A stretch of 64,000 bases of DNA from Curtobacterium sp. MCSS17_007. Lineage in GTDB: Bacteria; Actinomycetota; Actinomycetes; Actinomycetales; Microbacteriaceae. The position numbers and the translations under genes are program-made. The stretch's first letter is position 1. Each line of letters starts with the position of its first letter. The notes under the pieces were generated by a model, which saw nothing but the letters and a program-made list of their open reading frames with translations, searched no databases and was not told where the DNA came from. Positions 7,096 to 15,399 of the stretch are shown here, piece by piece. The stretch lies in assembly GCF_003234175.2 (NCBI RefSeq), contig NZ_CP126257.1, positions 1,550,001 through 1,614,000 of the forward strand. Direction: 5' to 3'.

Positions 7096-8676
7096 TCAGG
7101 CCGGTGTCGAGCCCTCGAGCCGCGCCTCCTCGGCGTCGTAGCCGGCGCGCACCTGGCGCAGGACGAGGTCGTCGATCTCGTCCTCGTCGCGGAGCCGCAG
7201 CAGGGTCGCCGCCTTGTGCCGCACCAGGGCGAGCTCGAGGGCGACCGTCGCGTCGTGCCGCTGCAGCGCCGGGTGGTCCTCGTCGTCCTCCTCCCGGGCC
7301 TGGATGACGTCGAGGTGGGCCTCGAGGTCCTTCCGCACCCGGTCGACCGTCGCCCGGTCGGCACCGGCCTTGCGCGCCAGACGGGGGAGCGCGTCGAGCG
7401 CCTCCTCGACCGCCGTCCGCTCGGCGTACCGGCGTTCCTCGCCGACCGACTCGTCCTCGGGGAGTGCGGCCCGGCGCAGGACCGCGGGGAGCACGAGCGC
7501 CTGGCCGACGATGGTCACGACGACGACGCCCGCGGTCACGAAGACGATGAGGTCGCGGTCCGGGAACGCGCCGCCGGACTCCAGCGTGCGGGGGACCGCG
7601 ACGGCCATCGCCAGCGACACCGCGCCGCGGAACCCAGCGAAACCGCTGACGAGCCGGTCACGGCGACCCTCGCGCGGCTCACCGCCGAACCGACGGGTGA
7701 CGAGCCAGACGGTCCCGCCGATCGTGCCCTCGAAGGCGAACCGGACGAGCACGAGCACGACCGAGACGGCGAGGACGAGACCGACGCCGCTCCACAGCTC
7801 ACCGGCGTCGAGCTCGCGCGCGGCGACCATCGCCTCGATGCCGACGAGCACGAAGAGCGCACCGTTGAGCAGGTAGGTCAGGAAGGACCAGAACGCGCGG
7901 ACCTGCTGTCGGGTCTCCGCCCGGTCGAGCTTGGGGGCCACCTGGCTGACGACGATGCCGGCCGCCACGACGGCGAGCACCCCGGACGCACCGATCGCCT
8001 CGGCGCCGAGGAACGCCGCGAACGGCACGAGCAGTGTCACGAGGTTCTCGAGCACGACCGTGTCGACCCGCCGGAGCACGAGTGTGCCCAGCCACGCGGC
8101 GAGGAGCCCGCCCGCCACCCCGCCCACGTACGACAGGACGAGCATGCCGGACACGCTCCAGAACGTGAGCTCCTGCGTCCCGACGGTGACCGCGACCGCG
8201 ATGCCGTAGACCACGAGGGTCGTGCCGTCGTTGACGAGGCGCTCAGCACGCAGCACCGTGACGTTGCGGCGGGGCAGCATCTTCGTCAGCACGCCGACCG
8301 CAGTTGCGTCCGTGGGCGCGACGGCCGCGCCGAGCACCCACGCCGGACCCCACGGCATGCCGAGCAGGTGCAGGAGCGTCGCCACGACGCCGGCCGTGAC
8401 GACGACGAGCAGGGTACCCATGAGGACGATGCCGCGGAGGTTCTTCCGGATCTCCCGGAGCGAGGTGGTCAGGCTCTCCCAGTAGAGCAGTGCCGGCAGG
8501 AACAGCAGGAGCACGGCCTCGGCGGGGAGCTCGACGCGTCCGAAGGTCGGCACGAGGGCGAGCAGCGCGCCGATGACGAGCAGCAGGACGGGCGGCGCCA
8601 CGCGGATGCGGTCGGCGACGGCAGCCGTCACGGCGATGGCGAGGCCGAGGGCCACCACCAGTTCAGGACCGAGCAC
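7096..8676 (-). CDS. CPA1-family Na+/H+ antiporter
   Basis: A 526-residue membrane antiporter with about 12 helices in the first 410 residues. Ion-path motifs include LLFLPALLYWESL (about residue 58), GAAVAPTDATAVGVL (about residue 115), LVNDGTTLVVYGIA and FRGAVSLAMAVAVP, all characteristic of the bacterial NhaP/YjcE-type CPA1 exchangers that expel Na+ using the proton gradient. The last 115 residues form a charged, helical cytoplasmic domain (DALPRLARKAGADRATVDRV, then RLRDEDEIDDLVLRQV) as in other actinobacterial members. The start is GTG at 8676 with GAGGAG just upstream. It appears to be a single-gene unit, convergent with the GntR gene. Confidence 0.9.
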   Translation of the reverse strand: MLGPELVVALGLAIAVTAAVADRIRVAPPVLLLVIGALLALVPTFGRVELPAEAVLLLFLPALLYWESLTTSLREIRKNLRGIVLMGTLLVVVTAGVVATLLHLLGMPWGPAWVLGAAVAPTDATAVGVLTKMLPRRNVTVLRAERLVNDGTTLVVYGIAVAVTVGTQELTFWSVSGMLVLSYVGGVAGGLLAAWLGTLVLRRVDTVVLENLVTLLVPFAAFLGAEAIGASGVLAVVAAGIVVSQVAPKLDRAETRQQVRAFWSFLTYLLNGALFVLVGIEAMVAARELDAGELWSGVGLVLAVSVVLVLVRFAFEGTIGGTVWLVTRRFGGEPREGRRDRLVSGFAGFRGAVSLAMAVAVPRTLESGGAFPDRDLIVFVTAGVVVVTIVGQALVLPAVLRRAALPEDESVGEERRYAERTAVEEALDALPRLARKAGADRATVDRVRKDLEAHLDVIQAREEDDEDHPALQRHDATVALELALVRHKAATLLRLRDEDEIDDLVLRQVRAGYDAEEARLEGSTPA

Positions 8677-8824
8677 GTGTCTCCTCGCAGTTCGTCGGAC
8701 GCGTCAGTCAACGCCGCGGGTGCTGCGAGTCCTTCCCGATCCGCGTCCGACGGCCGGTTCGTCGGTGTCCACGAGTCACAGCCTCAGACCGCAACCTTTC
8801 GGTTCTTGCGGAAACGACCGGTTC

Positions 8825-9242
8825 ATGGCGATCTCGACCTCACCCCGCAGCCGGAACGTCGGAGCTCGCACGAACCTGCCGACGGACGACTCGAGGGATG
8901 ACCTCGTCGACTTCGCGCGGCTCCTCCACGAGAGTTCGGCGGAACCACACAAGGGCGCGAGGTTGCGTGCTCCCGATGGATCGGAACGCCCGATCCCGGA
9001 GGAGCTCTTCGATCCTCGAGCAGGTCGCGGACGCACTCGCCAACGGGAGCGGTGACACGGTCGCCCCGAATGACATGCAGATGACCACGCAGCAGGCTGC
9101 CGACTTCCTCGGCGTCTCGAGGCCGACCTTGATCAAGTACCACCGCGGAGCCCCACCCCGCTGCCCGGCGCCGCCACGTCATGGCGATCAGCGTGCTGAC
9201 CGGAACCGTCCGCGCGCTCCGGACACGGAGTCCCCGCGCTGA
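8825..9242 (+). pseudogene. Broken HTH antitoxin gene (frameshifted remnant)
   Basis: Two frames together resemble one family of small actinobacterial antitoxins that carry an excisionase-like helix-turn-helix. In the first frame (from ATG 8825) DDLVDFARLLHESSAE and APDGSERPIPEELF are readable. The continuation ILEQVADALANGSGDTVAPN and MQMTTQQAADFLGVSRPTLI lies in another frame, starting near 9017, as if two bases were lost between ELF and ILEQ. After IKYHRG the similarity decays, and the usual C-terminus (about GRHRRV) is not intact; a weak ARRRHV echo is in yet another frame. No toxin (for example PIN-domain) gene follows; the antisense DUF475-like gene begins instead. Interpreted as a dead toxin-antitoxin remnant; family assignment is from memory. 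Confidence 0.6.
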
Positions 9243-9283
9243 GCGTGCACGCAGGGTCTCGTCGAGATCCGGGCCGGACCGGG

Positions 9284-10405
9284 TCAGCCCGTCGCCGCCT
9301 GCCGTCGGAGGCGCCGTGCCCACGCCCGCCACGGCAGCGAGCTCGTCAGTGCGAGACCGATCACGACGGTGCCGAACCAGCCGACGACCACCCCGGGCAC
9401 CGGCACGAGCAGGCTGGTCCAGAGCAGGACGGCGAGGACCCCGAGGACGTAGGCTGCCCCTGCCTTCAGGTACCGGAGGCGCTTGAGCGTCGCCGCCTGG
9501 TCCAGGCGCGACGTGGTGCGGGCGAGGAAGACCGCGCCGACGGCGATTGCCGTGACCGCGAGCGCGGCCTGCTCGAGCGCACCGAGTCCGTCGGCGCCGA
9601 GCAGTCCCGACCCCGACAGGCTGTACACGCCGTCCAGGATCTCGAACAGCATGAAGACCACGAGCCCACGCTCGAAGACCACCGTCGACGCGTAGGCGTG
9701 GACCCGCCACGAGCCGCGCGTCCCGACCGCACCGGTGTCGGTGCCGTCCACGCCGCGCAGCGCCCACCGAGCGATCCGCTTGGACACGAGGTAGGCGACG
9801 GTGCCCGCTGCGCCGCCGACGGCGACCGGGAGCACCGAACCGGGCGCCCACGCGTCCTGCCGTCCCACGAGGACGGTCGTCACGAGCACGCCGGCTGCAG
9901 CGGTGACCACGGACCAGACGCGCGGTCGCGCGACCCGGGCGAGCCGCGCCTCCAGGCCGCCCAGCCAGGACCGACGTGACAGGCGGTCGGTGTTGAACAG
10001 GTACTCGGCGAACACGAGCCAGATGAACGCCGCGCCGAACGCGGCCAGCGCGGGCCTGACCTCGGCGAGGTGGGCGGAGAACGACCCGGGAGCGAAGACG
10101 GCCTCGTCGACGGCGGACGCGGGGTCCGTGCCGCCGCCGACGGCGACCGCTGCCGGGGGCAGCAGCAGGCGCATCGCGAGGACGCCCGCCACGATGCCGA
10201 GTGAGAGGAAGAGTCGCCGTGCGGGGGAGTGCAGACGCCCCGCGATCCCCGCCATCGGGACCGACGAGTCGGCGGCCATGGCGATCTCGAGCAGGGCGAG
10301 CGCACCGAAGGCCAGAGCGGCTGCCGGGCCGAGTGCGACCCATGCGACGGCCGCGGCCGCCACGGTGAGGACGAGGGGGACGGTCAGGAGCGATCTCGTG
10401 GCCAT
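9284..10405 (-). CDS. DUF475/TerC-like integral membrane protein
   Basis: A 373-residue protein with about nine hydrophobic segments. The C-terminal half (FERGLVVFMLFEILDGVYSL, AVTAIAVGAVFLARTTSRLD, LKRLRYLKAGAAYVLGVLAV) matches the layout of DUF475 proteins, relatives of the TerC tellurite-resistance/metal-efflux family. The acidic/Asn pairs of that family (ExxxSFDN in the N-terminal half, LDASFSFDG in the C-terminal half) appear here as LLEIAMAADSS and LFEILDGVYSLSG, so some metal-binding residues differ. ATG at 10405 has GGGGGC in front; a GTG five codons earlier is possible. The function may be metal ion export across the membrane, but the altered residues make this uncertain. Confidence 0.65.
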   Translation of the reverse strand: MATRSLLTVPLVLTVAAAAVAWVALGPAAALAFGALALLEIAMAADSSVPMAGIAGRLHSPARRLFLSLGIVAGVLAMRLLLPPAAVAVGGGTDPASAVDEAVFAPGSFSAHLAEVRPALAAFGAAFIWLVFAEYLFNTDRLSRRSWLGGLEARLARVARPRVWSVVTAAAGVLVTTVLVGRQDAWAPGSVLPVAVGGAAGTVAYLVSKRIARWALRGVDGTDTGAVGTRGSWRVHAYASTVVFERGLVVFMLFEILDGVYSLSGSGLLGADGLGALEQAALAVTAIAVGAVFLARTTSRLDQAATLKRLRYLKAGAAYVLGVLAVLLWTSLLVPVPGVVVGWFGTVVIGLALTSSLPWRAWARRLRRQAATG

Positions 10406-10493
10406 GCCCCCATGCAGCACCTGGCGTCTGGATCGCGGGTCCGTCTCGTCTGGCAGACGACCTGGAGGCGCCGGTGCGTTCGTCGGAACGGGT

Positions 10494-10552
10494 GACGGCC
10501 CGTCCCCACTTGCGGGGACGGGCCGTCAGTGCGGTGACCGGAGGGTCACCGC
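10494..10552 (-). terminator. Double hairpin terminator after the HTH-murA gene
   Basis: The first hairpin has 14-base perfect arms (10494-10507 and 10514-10527; GACGGCCCGTCCCC) with a short loop. A second (10531-10552) has arms GCGGTGACC/GGTCACCGC. They lie 17-75 bases after the stop codon of the minus-strand HTH-murA gene and should end its transcript; no long T-run is present. Confidence 0.8.
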
Positions 10553-10568
10553 GGTGGTGCCACCGGGA

Positions 10569-12152
10569 TCAGTCGTGGAACGTCTCGATCGACGCGCCGA
10601 GCGAGTTGAGGCGCTCCTGCAGCTGCTCGTAGCCGCGGGCGATGATGCCGACGTTGCGCAGGACGCTCTCGCCCTTCGCCGCGAGCATCGCCAGCAGGAT
10701 GACGACGGCGGGACGCAGGGCGGGCGGGCAGCTCACCTCGGCACCGGAGAAGTGCGTCGGCCCGGTGACGTCGAGGCGGTGCGGGTCGCGCAGGGTGACG
10801 CTCGCGCCGAGGCGGGTGAGGTCGAGCAGGTGGATCGCCCGGCCCTCGTACACCCAGTCGTGCACGAGCGTGGTGCCCTCGGCCATCGCGGCGATGACGA
10901 CGAAGAACGGCAGGTTGTCGATGTTCAGCCCGGGGAACGGCATCGCGTGGATCTTGTCGATCGGCGCGTGCAGCTCGGACGGGTGCACCGTGATGTCGAC
11001 GAGGCGCGTGCGGCCGTTCGCGGCGGCGTACTCCTCGCTGACGTCGAAGCGGAGGCCCATCTCGGCCAGGGTCGCGAGTTCGATCTCGAGGAACTCGATC
11101 GGCGCGCGGGTGACCGTCAGCGTGGACTCGGTGACGATGCCGGCGGTCAGCAGGCTCATCGCCTCGACCGGGTCCTCGCTCGGCCAGTAGTCGACGACCT
11201 CGTCGATCCGGCTCTTGCCGGTGATGCGGAGCGTCGTCGTGCCGATGCCCTCGACCTGCACCCCGAGGAGCTCGAGGAAGAAGCAGAGGTCCTGCACCAT
11301 GTAGTTGGGGCTGGCGTTGCGGATGGTCGTCACGCCGTCACGGGCGGCCGCGGCGAGGATCGCGTTCTCGGTGACGGTGTCGCCGCGCTCGGTGAGCACG
11401 ACCGACTTCGTCGGCACCTCGGTGTTCGCCACGTCGACCTCGTACCAGCCGGACGTCGCCTCGACGTCGACACCGAACGGGCGCAGGGCGATGAGGTGCG
11501 GCTCGACGGTGCGGGTACCGAGGTCGCAACCGCCGGCGTAGGGGAGACGGAACGAGCCGTAGCGGCCGCTGAGCGGGCCGAGGAACATGAGCACGCTGCG
11601 GGTGCGACGCGCGGCGTCGGCGTCGATCGCGTCGAGGTGCAGGTCCGACGGTGCGACGATCTCGAGCACCTCGCCGTCCTCGGACCACGTGACGGTGGCG
11701 CCGAGGCTCCGGAGCACGTCGATGATCCGGTCGACCTCGACGATCCGGGCCACCTTGTGCAGGCGGGTCACGCCGCGGTTGAGGAGCGAGGCGCACAGCA
11801 GTGCGACGGCGGCGTTCTTGCTCGAGTTCACCGCGATCGAGCCGCTGAGCTTCCGACCGCCCTGGACACGGAGGTGCGCGCGCTGCGGGGCGCCACCGAT
11901 CGAGACGATCTGCTGGTCGAGCGCGTCGCTGATACGCGTCAGCATCTCGAGCGACAGGTTCTGCCCGCCCTGCTCGATGCGGTTGATCGCGCTCTGGCTG
12001 GTGCCGACGCGCTCGGCGAGCTGCGCCTGGGTCATGCTGCGGCCCTTGCGGGCACCGCGGATGAGTGCGCCGACCTCGCGGAGGGGTGCGGCGGCTGCCG
12101 GAGCGGCGGCTGCCGGATCGGCGGGCGTGACGACGGTGGTGGTGTCGGACAT
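10569..12152 (-). CDS. HTH-MurA fusion: Xre-type DNA-binding domain joined to UDP-GlcNAc 1-carboxyvinyltransferase
   Basis: A 527-residue protein. Residues about 25-80 form a Cro/Xre helix-turn-helix (ALIRGARKGRSMTQAQLAER, then VGTSQSAINRIEQGGQNLSLEML). Residues about 92-527 are an EPSP-synthase-fold MurA: SSKNAAVALL (catalytic Lys/Asn), AGGCDLGTRTVEPH (loop with the Cys that adds to phosphoenolpyruvate and is the fosfomycin target), FPGLNIDN (Asp of the active site) and PALRPAVVILLAML (C-terminal Arg). The catalytic set seems complete, so it may make UDP-GlcNAc-enolpyruvate for peptidoglycan. Ordinary MurA is about 420 residues without HTH. It is divergent from the flagellar operon, with repeated sites between them. 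It may be a moonlighting regulator or a secondary MurA. Confidence 0.88.
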   Translation of the reverse strand: MSDTTTVVTPADPAAAAPAAAAPLREVGALIRGARKGRSMTQAQLAERVGTSQSAINRIEQGGQNLSLEMLTRISDALDQQIVSIGGAPQRAHLRVQGGRKLSGSIAVNSSKNAAVALLCASLLNRGVTRLHKVARIVEVDRIIDVLRSLGATVTWSEDGEVLEIVAPSDLHLDAIDADAARRTRSVLMFLGPLSGRYGSFRLPYAGGCDLGTRTVEPHLIALRPFGVDVEATSGWYEVDVANTEVPTKSVVLTERGDTVTENAILAAAARDGVTTIRNASPNYMVQDLCFFLELLGVQVEGIGTTTLRITGKSRIDEVVDYWPSEDPVEAMSLLTAGIVTESTLTVTRAPIEFLEIELATLAEMGLRFDVSEEYAAANGRTRLVDITVHPSELHAPIDKIHAMPFPGLNIDNLPFFVVIAAMAEGTTLVHDWVYEGRAIHLLDLTRLGASVTLRDPHRLDVTGPTHFSGAEVSCPPALRPAVVILLAMLAAKGESVLRNVGIIARGYEQLQERLNSLGASIETFHD

Positions 12153-12163
12153 GGTGGCCACGG

Positions 12164-12243
12164 TAACACGCTCGTGAGATAAAACAGGGGACAAGACCCG
12201 GCGATCTCGCAGCATCGGATCGGGAATAACTCGTTCATGAGAA
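12164..12243. promoter_or_regulatory. Pair of 16-bp direct repeats in the HTH-murA/flbD divergent promoter
   Basis: TAACACGCTCGTGAGA (12164-12179) and TAACTCGTTCATGAGA (12228-12243) differ at three positions and are 64 bases apart start to start, about six helical turns, on the same face of DNA. They lie within the 234-base region between the HTH-murA and flbD start codons. The helix-turn-helix of the neighbouring fusion protein is the obvious candidate ligand. Core promoter boxes could not be fixed. Confidence 0.5.
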
Positions 12244-12386
12244 GTTGTACGACGGGTGTTCCGTCGCGGTGGGACTGGCGCTAACGGGCTCGCGTCCCAC
12301 GCCGATAAGCACCGGTGCAGCCCCACGGACGGGACTGCATCCCGCCCCACGGACGGCGGCGGGACGATCCAGAACCAGGACGGGCC

Positions 12387-12689
12387 ATGATCGTCGTCAC
12401 ACGACTCAACGGCAGCGCATTCGCTGTCAACCCCGACCTCGTGGAGCGCATCCAGGAGACGCCGGACACGACGCTCATCATGGTCGACGGCGCGAAGTAC
12501 ATCGTCCGCGAGTCCATGGCCGAGGTCATCGACGCCGTCGCCGCGTACCGCGCGCGGATCGTCGGCATGGCCTACGGCGCCGACGTCGCGACGAACACCA
12601 CCGGGCCGCAACCGACCCTCGCGCCCGTCGCCCCGCTCGTCACGAGTGGACGACGCGACGCCGCCCGGAGCCAGGACGGGGGTCGCTGA
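12387..12689 (+). CDS. flbD: Flagellar FlbD family protein
   Basis: A 100-residue protein beginning MIVVTRLNGSAFAVNPDLVE and continuing RIQETPDTTLIMVDGAKYIVRESMAEVI, which is the complete FlbD family domain (about 60 residues). Members are encoded next to hook or motor genes in Gram-positive flagellar clusters; their biochemical role is not well established. The C-terminal 40 residues are low-complexity and unusual. It is the first gene of a long plus-strand operon; motA starts 3 bases after its stop. In many Gram-positive clusters flbD follows flgE, but here a promoter region and a divergent HTH-murA gene precede it, so the operon start has been moved. Confidence 0.88.
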   Translation: MIVVTRLNGSAFAVNPDLVERIQETPDTTLIMVDGAKYIVRESMAEVIDAVAAYRARIVGMAYGADVATNTTGPQPTLAPVAPLVTSGRRDAARSQDGGR

Positions 12690-12691
12690 GC

Positions 12692-13507
12692 ATGGACATC
12701 GCAACGATCATCGGGATCCTGCTCGCGTTCGGCGCCCTGTTCGGCATGGCGCAGATGGAGCACGTCGAGATGGCCGGGCTCTTCCTGCCCGCCCCGATGC
12801 TGCTCGTCTTCGTCGCCACCATCGGCTGCGGCGTCGCGAGCACCACCATGAAGGACGCCCTCGCGGCCTTCAAGGCGGTCCCGAAGGCCTTCACCGGCAA
12901 GGTGACCCCGCCGCAGACCGTCATCGACGACGTGGTCGGGCTGGCCGAGACGGCTCGCGCCAACGGCCTGCTCGCGCTCGAGCAGGAGGCCGACAAGCAC
13001 GACGACCCGTTCATGAAGAAGGCCCTGCAGAACATCGCGGACGGCACGGACGGCGACGAGCTCCGGATCCTGCTCGAGGACGAGATCGAGTCGAACGCCG
13101 CACCGATGCGGAGCGCGAGCGCGTTCTTCATGGGTCTCGGTGGTTTCGCGCCGACCGTCGGCATCATCGGCACGGTCGTGTCCCTGACCCACGTGCTCGC
13201 GAACCTCGGCAAGCCGGACGAGCTCGGCCCGCTCATCGCGAGCGCCTTCGTCGCCACCCTGTGGGGTCTGCTCACCGCCAACTTCCTCTGGCTGCCCTTC
13301 GGCGGCAAGCTCCGCAAGCTCGCGCAGCTCGAGGCCGACCGCCAGACGCTCCTCATGGAGGGACTGCTCGCCGTGCAGGCCGGCAGTCAACCCCGCCTCC
13401 TCGGCGAGCGGCTCACCGCCATGGTCCCGCCGTCGGCACGCGGCACCACCGGGAAGGCCACCAAGGGCGCCACGGCTGGCGTCGACGACCAGCAGCTGGC
13501 GGCCTGA
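12692..13507 (+). CDS. motA: Flagellar motor stator protein MotA
   Basis: A 271-residue membrane protein. It starts MDIATIIGILLAFGALFG, the usual first helix. A second helix (FLPAPMLLVFVATIGCGVAS) precedes a cytoplasmic loop with charged residues for rotor contact (LLALEQEADKHDDPFMKKAL, ELRILLEDEIES). Two more helices follow, containing GFAPTVGIIGTVVSLTHVL with the conserved Pro-x-x-Gly pattern and GPLIASAFVATLWGLLTANF with the second conserved Pro replaced by neighbouring residues. With MotB it forms the proton channel of the stator. The C-terminal 25 residues are extended. ATG at 12692 follows flbD closely; motB starts 2 bases after the stop. Confidence 0.95.
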   Translation: MDIATIIGILLAFGALFGMAQMEHVEMAGLFLPAPMLLVFVATIGCGVASTTMKDALAAFKAVPKAFTGKVTPPQTVIDDVVGLAETARANGLLALEQEADKHDDPFMKKALQNIADGTDGDELRILLEDEIESNAAPMRSASAFFMGLGGFAPTVGIIGTVVSLTHVLANLGKPDELGPLIASAFVATLWGLLTANFLWLPFGGKLRKLAQLEADRQTLLMEGLLAVQAGSQPRLLGERLTAMVPPSARGTTGKATKGATAGVDDQQLAA

Positions 13508-13509
13508 CC

Positions 13510-14442
13510 GTGAGCGCGAACCCCCGTGGGCGGGGTCGTGGACGCAAGAAGGGCGGCCACGACGAGGTCGAGCACCCGGACGAGCGCTGGATGGCGTCGT
13601 ACATGGACATGATCACGGTGCTCATGTGCATGTTCCTCGTGCTCTTCGCCATGTCGTCGGTCGACCAGGAGAAGTACATCGCGCTCAAGCAGTCGCTCGC
13701 GACCGGTTTCGGTGAGGTGAAGTCCGAGAAGATCGACACCGCCTCCGGCACCGTCGTCGCGAAGTCGCAGGTGACGAAGGACGGCAAGGGGTACGCGACG
13801 GACGACTCCGACGCCGACCACTCGACCGCCGCGTCCGGCGCCGACGACACCAACGCCGATCCGGCGTCGACCGCGGTGCCGCCGGTGACCTCGAAGGCCG
13901 ACCTGGCGGCGGCGCAGCGGGAGCTCGACGACCTCGAGGCGATCGAGGCGGCCATCCAGGGCAACCTCGAGCGGGCGGGGGAGACGTCGAAGGTGCAGTT
14001 CGCCGTCGACGACCGGGGACTGACCGTGCGGCTCGTCGGCAGCGAGACCTACTTCGCGACCAACAGCGCCGACCTGTCCGACCAGGCGCGCCGGATCATG
14101 GACGCCATCGCCCCGGTGCTGCGGACCAGCGCGCACGACGTCAGTGTCGAGGGCCACGCCGACCAGCGGAACTCGACCGCGCCGTACGCGACGAACTGGG
14201 AACTGAGTGCGGCACGGGCGACCGGGGTGCTCCGTGACCTGGTCGAGCGCGGCGGGATGCCCGCGGACCACGTGCAGAGCGTCGGCTTCGGGTCGAGTCG
14301 CCCGCTCGCGAAGGGCGCGACCGACGCGGACAACACGCTGAACCGACGGGTCGACATCGTGGTGCTGTCGAACCAGGACCAGGACGTGAGTGCCCTGATG
14401 CCCGCGCTGGCGAAGGCGCAGGACGGAGCACGCCAGGGCTGA
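13510..14442 (+). CDS. motB: Flagellar motor stator protein MotB
   Basis: A 310-residue protein with a basic N-terminus (GRGRGRKKGGHDE), a single membrane helix including WMASYMDMITVLMCMFLVLF with the Asp that carries protons, an acidic low-complexity periplasmic-side linker (about residues 90-130), and an OmpA-like peptidoglycan-binding domain from about 170 to 290. The latter contains VSVEGHADQRN and NWELSAARATGVL plus NRRVDIVVL, the standard peptidoglycan-anchoring pattern. GTG at 13510 is 2 bases after motA. No fliL gene follows; fliM begins 33 bases after the stop codon and in the same frame. Confidence 0.95.
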   Translation: MSANPRGRGRGRKKGGHDEVEHPDERWMASYMDMITVLMCMFLVLFAMSSVDQEKYIALKQSLATGFGEVKSEKIDTASGTVVAKSQVTKDGKGYATDDSDADHSTAASGADDTNADPASTAVPPVTSKADLAAAQRELDDLEAIEAAIQGNLERAGETSKVQFAVDDRGLTVRLVGSETYFATNSADLSDQARRIMDAIAPVLRTSAHDVSVEGHADQRNSTAPYATNWELSAARATGVLRDLVERGGMPADHVQSVGFGSSRPLAKGATDADNTLNRRVDIVVLSNQDQDVSALMPALAKAQDGARQG

Positions 14443-14475
14443 CACGACCGCCCCAGAACGGGGCACAGCGCGGGT

Positions 14476-15399
14476 GTGACGCTGACGGCTGCCGGTCGTC
14501 GGCCGACAGACGCACCCGTGACCGAGACCCTGCCCGCGCCCGAGGTGTACGACTTCGCGCGCCCGTCGACGCTCGCCCGCGAGCACGCCCGGGTGCTCGA
14601 GCTCGCCTTCGAGACGTTCGCGCGGCAGTGGGGCACGCAGCTCACCGCGAAGGTGCGCGCCGTCAGCCAGGTGACCTGCGAGCAGGTCTCGATGACGACG
14701 TACGACGAGTACGCCGCGTCCCTGCCCGCCCTCACCGGCATGGTCCTGCTGCCGATCGCCGACCTCGCCCCGAAGGGCGTGCTGCAGGTCCCGCTCGACG
14801 CCGCCCTGACCTGGGTCTCGCACGCCCTCGGCGCCTCGAAGCCGCTCCCCACGCCCGAGCGGACGTTCACCCCCATCGAGCAGGCGCTCGTCCGGAAGAT
14901 CGTCGAGGACGCCCTCGACGACCTCCGCTACTCGTTCGGCGGGTTGCTCGCGCACGAGGTCACGACCGGCGGCTTCCAGTTCAACAGCCAGTTCGCCCAG
15001 GCCGCGCAGAAGGGCGACCTGATGATCGTCGCGGCGTTCTCGATCCGCGTCGGTGACCGTGTCGCGCCCGGCACGCTCGCCCTGCCCGCCGAGGCCGTGC
15101 TCCCGCAGCTCGGCGAGGACGCCACGAGCGTGAGCGCTGCGGACGCCAAGGCGCTGCTCGACGCGCAGCTGGCCAACGTGCCGGTGGGCGTCAGCCTGCA
15201 CTTCGCCCCGGCCGCGGTGCTGCCGACGCAGGTCCTCCGCCTCGCCGTGGGTGACGTCCTGCCGCTGCCGCACCCGCAGCACCGTCCCCTCACCATCGCG
15301 GTCGACGGGCACCCCGTCGGCACCGCGGCCGTCGGCGCGAACGGTTCGCGCCTCGCCGGCATCGTCGTCACCACCACCGATCCGGAGCAGCACGCATGA
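14476..15399 (+). CDS. fliM: Flagellar switch protein FliM lacking the CheY-binding N-terminus
   Basis: A 307-residue C-ring component. It contains YDFARPSTLAREHARVLELA, the start of the FliM middle domain, then FARQW, TPIEQALVRKIVEDALDDL and a C-terminal SpoA-type domain (VGVSLHFAPAAVLPTQVLRL, then AVGDVLPLPH). Usual FliM proteins start with a short LSQxEIDALL segment that binds phosphorylated CheY; nothing like it occurs in the first 25 residues. The reading frame cannot extend upstream because the motB stop lies in the same frame. The start used is GTG at 14476; GTG at 14518 is an alternative. It overlaps fliN by four bases. Confidence 0.9.
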   Translation: MTLTAAGRRPTDAPVTETLPAPEVYDFARPSTLAREHARVLELAFETFARQWGTQLTAKVRAVSQVTCEQVSMTTYDEYAASLPALTGMVLLPIADLAPKGVLQVPLDAALTWVSHALGASKPLPTPERTFTPIEQALVRKIVEDALDDLRYSFGGLLAHEVTTGGFQFNSQFAQAAQKGDLMIVAAFSIRVGDRVAPGTLALPAEAVLPQLGEDATSVSAADAKALLDAQLANVPVGVSLHFAPAAVLPTQVLRLAVGDVLPLPHPQHRPLTIAVDGHPVGTAAVGANGSRLAGIVVTTTDPEQHA

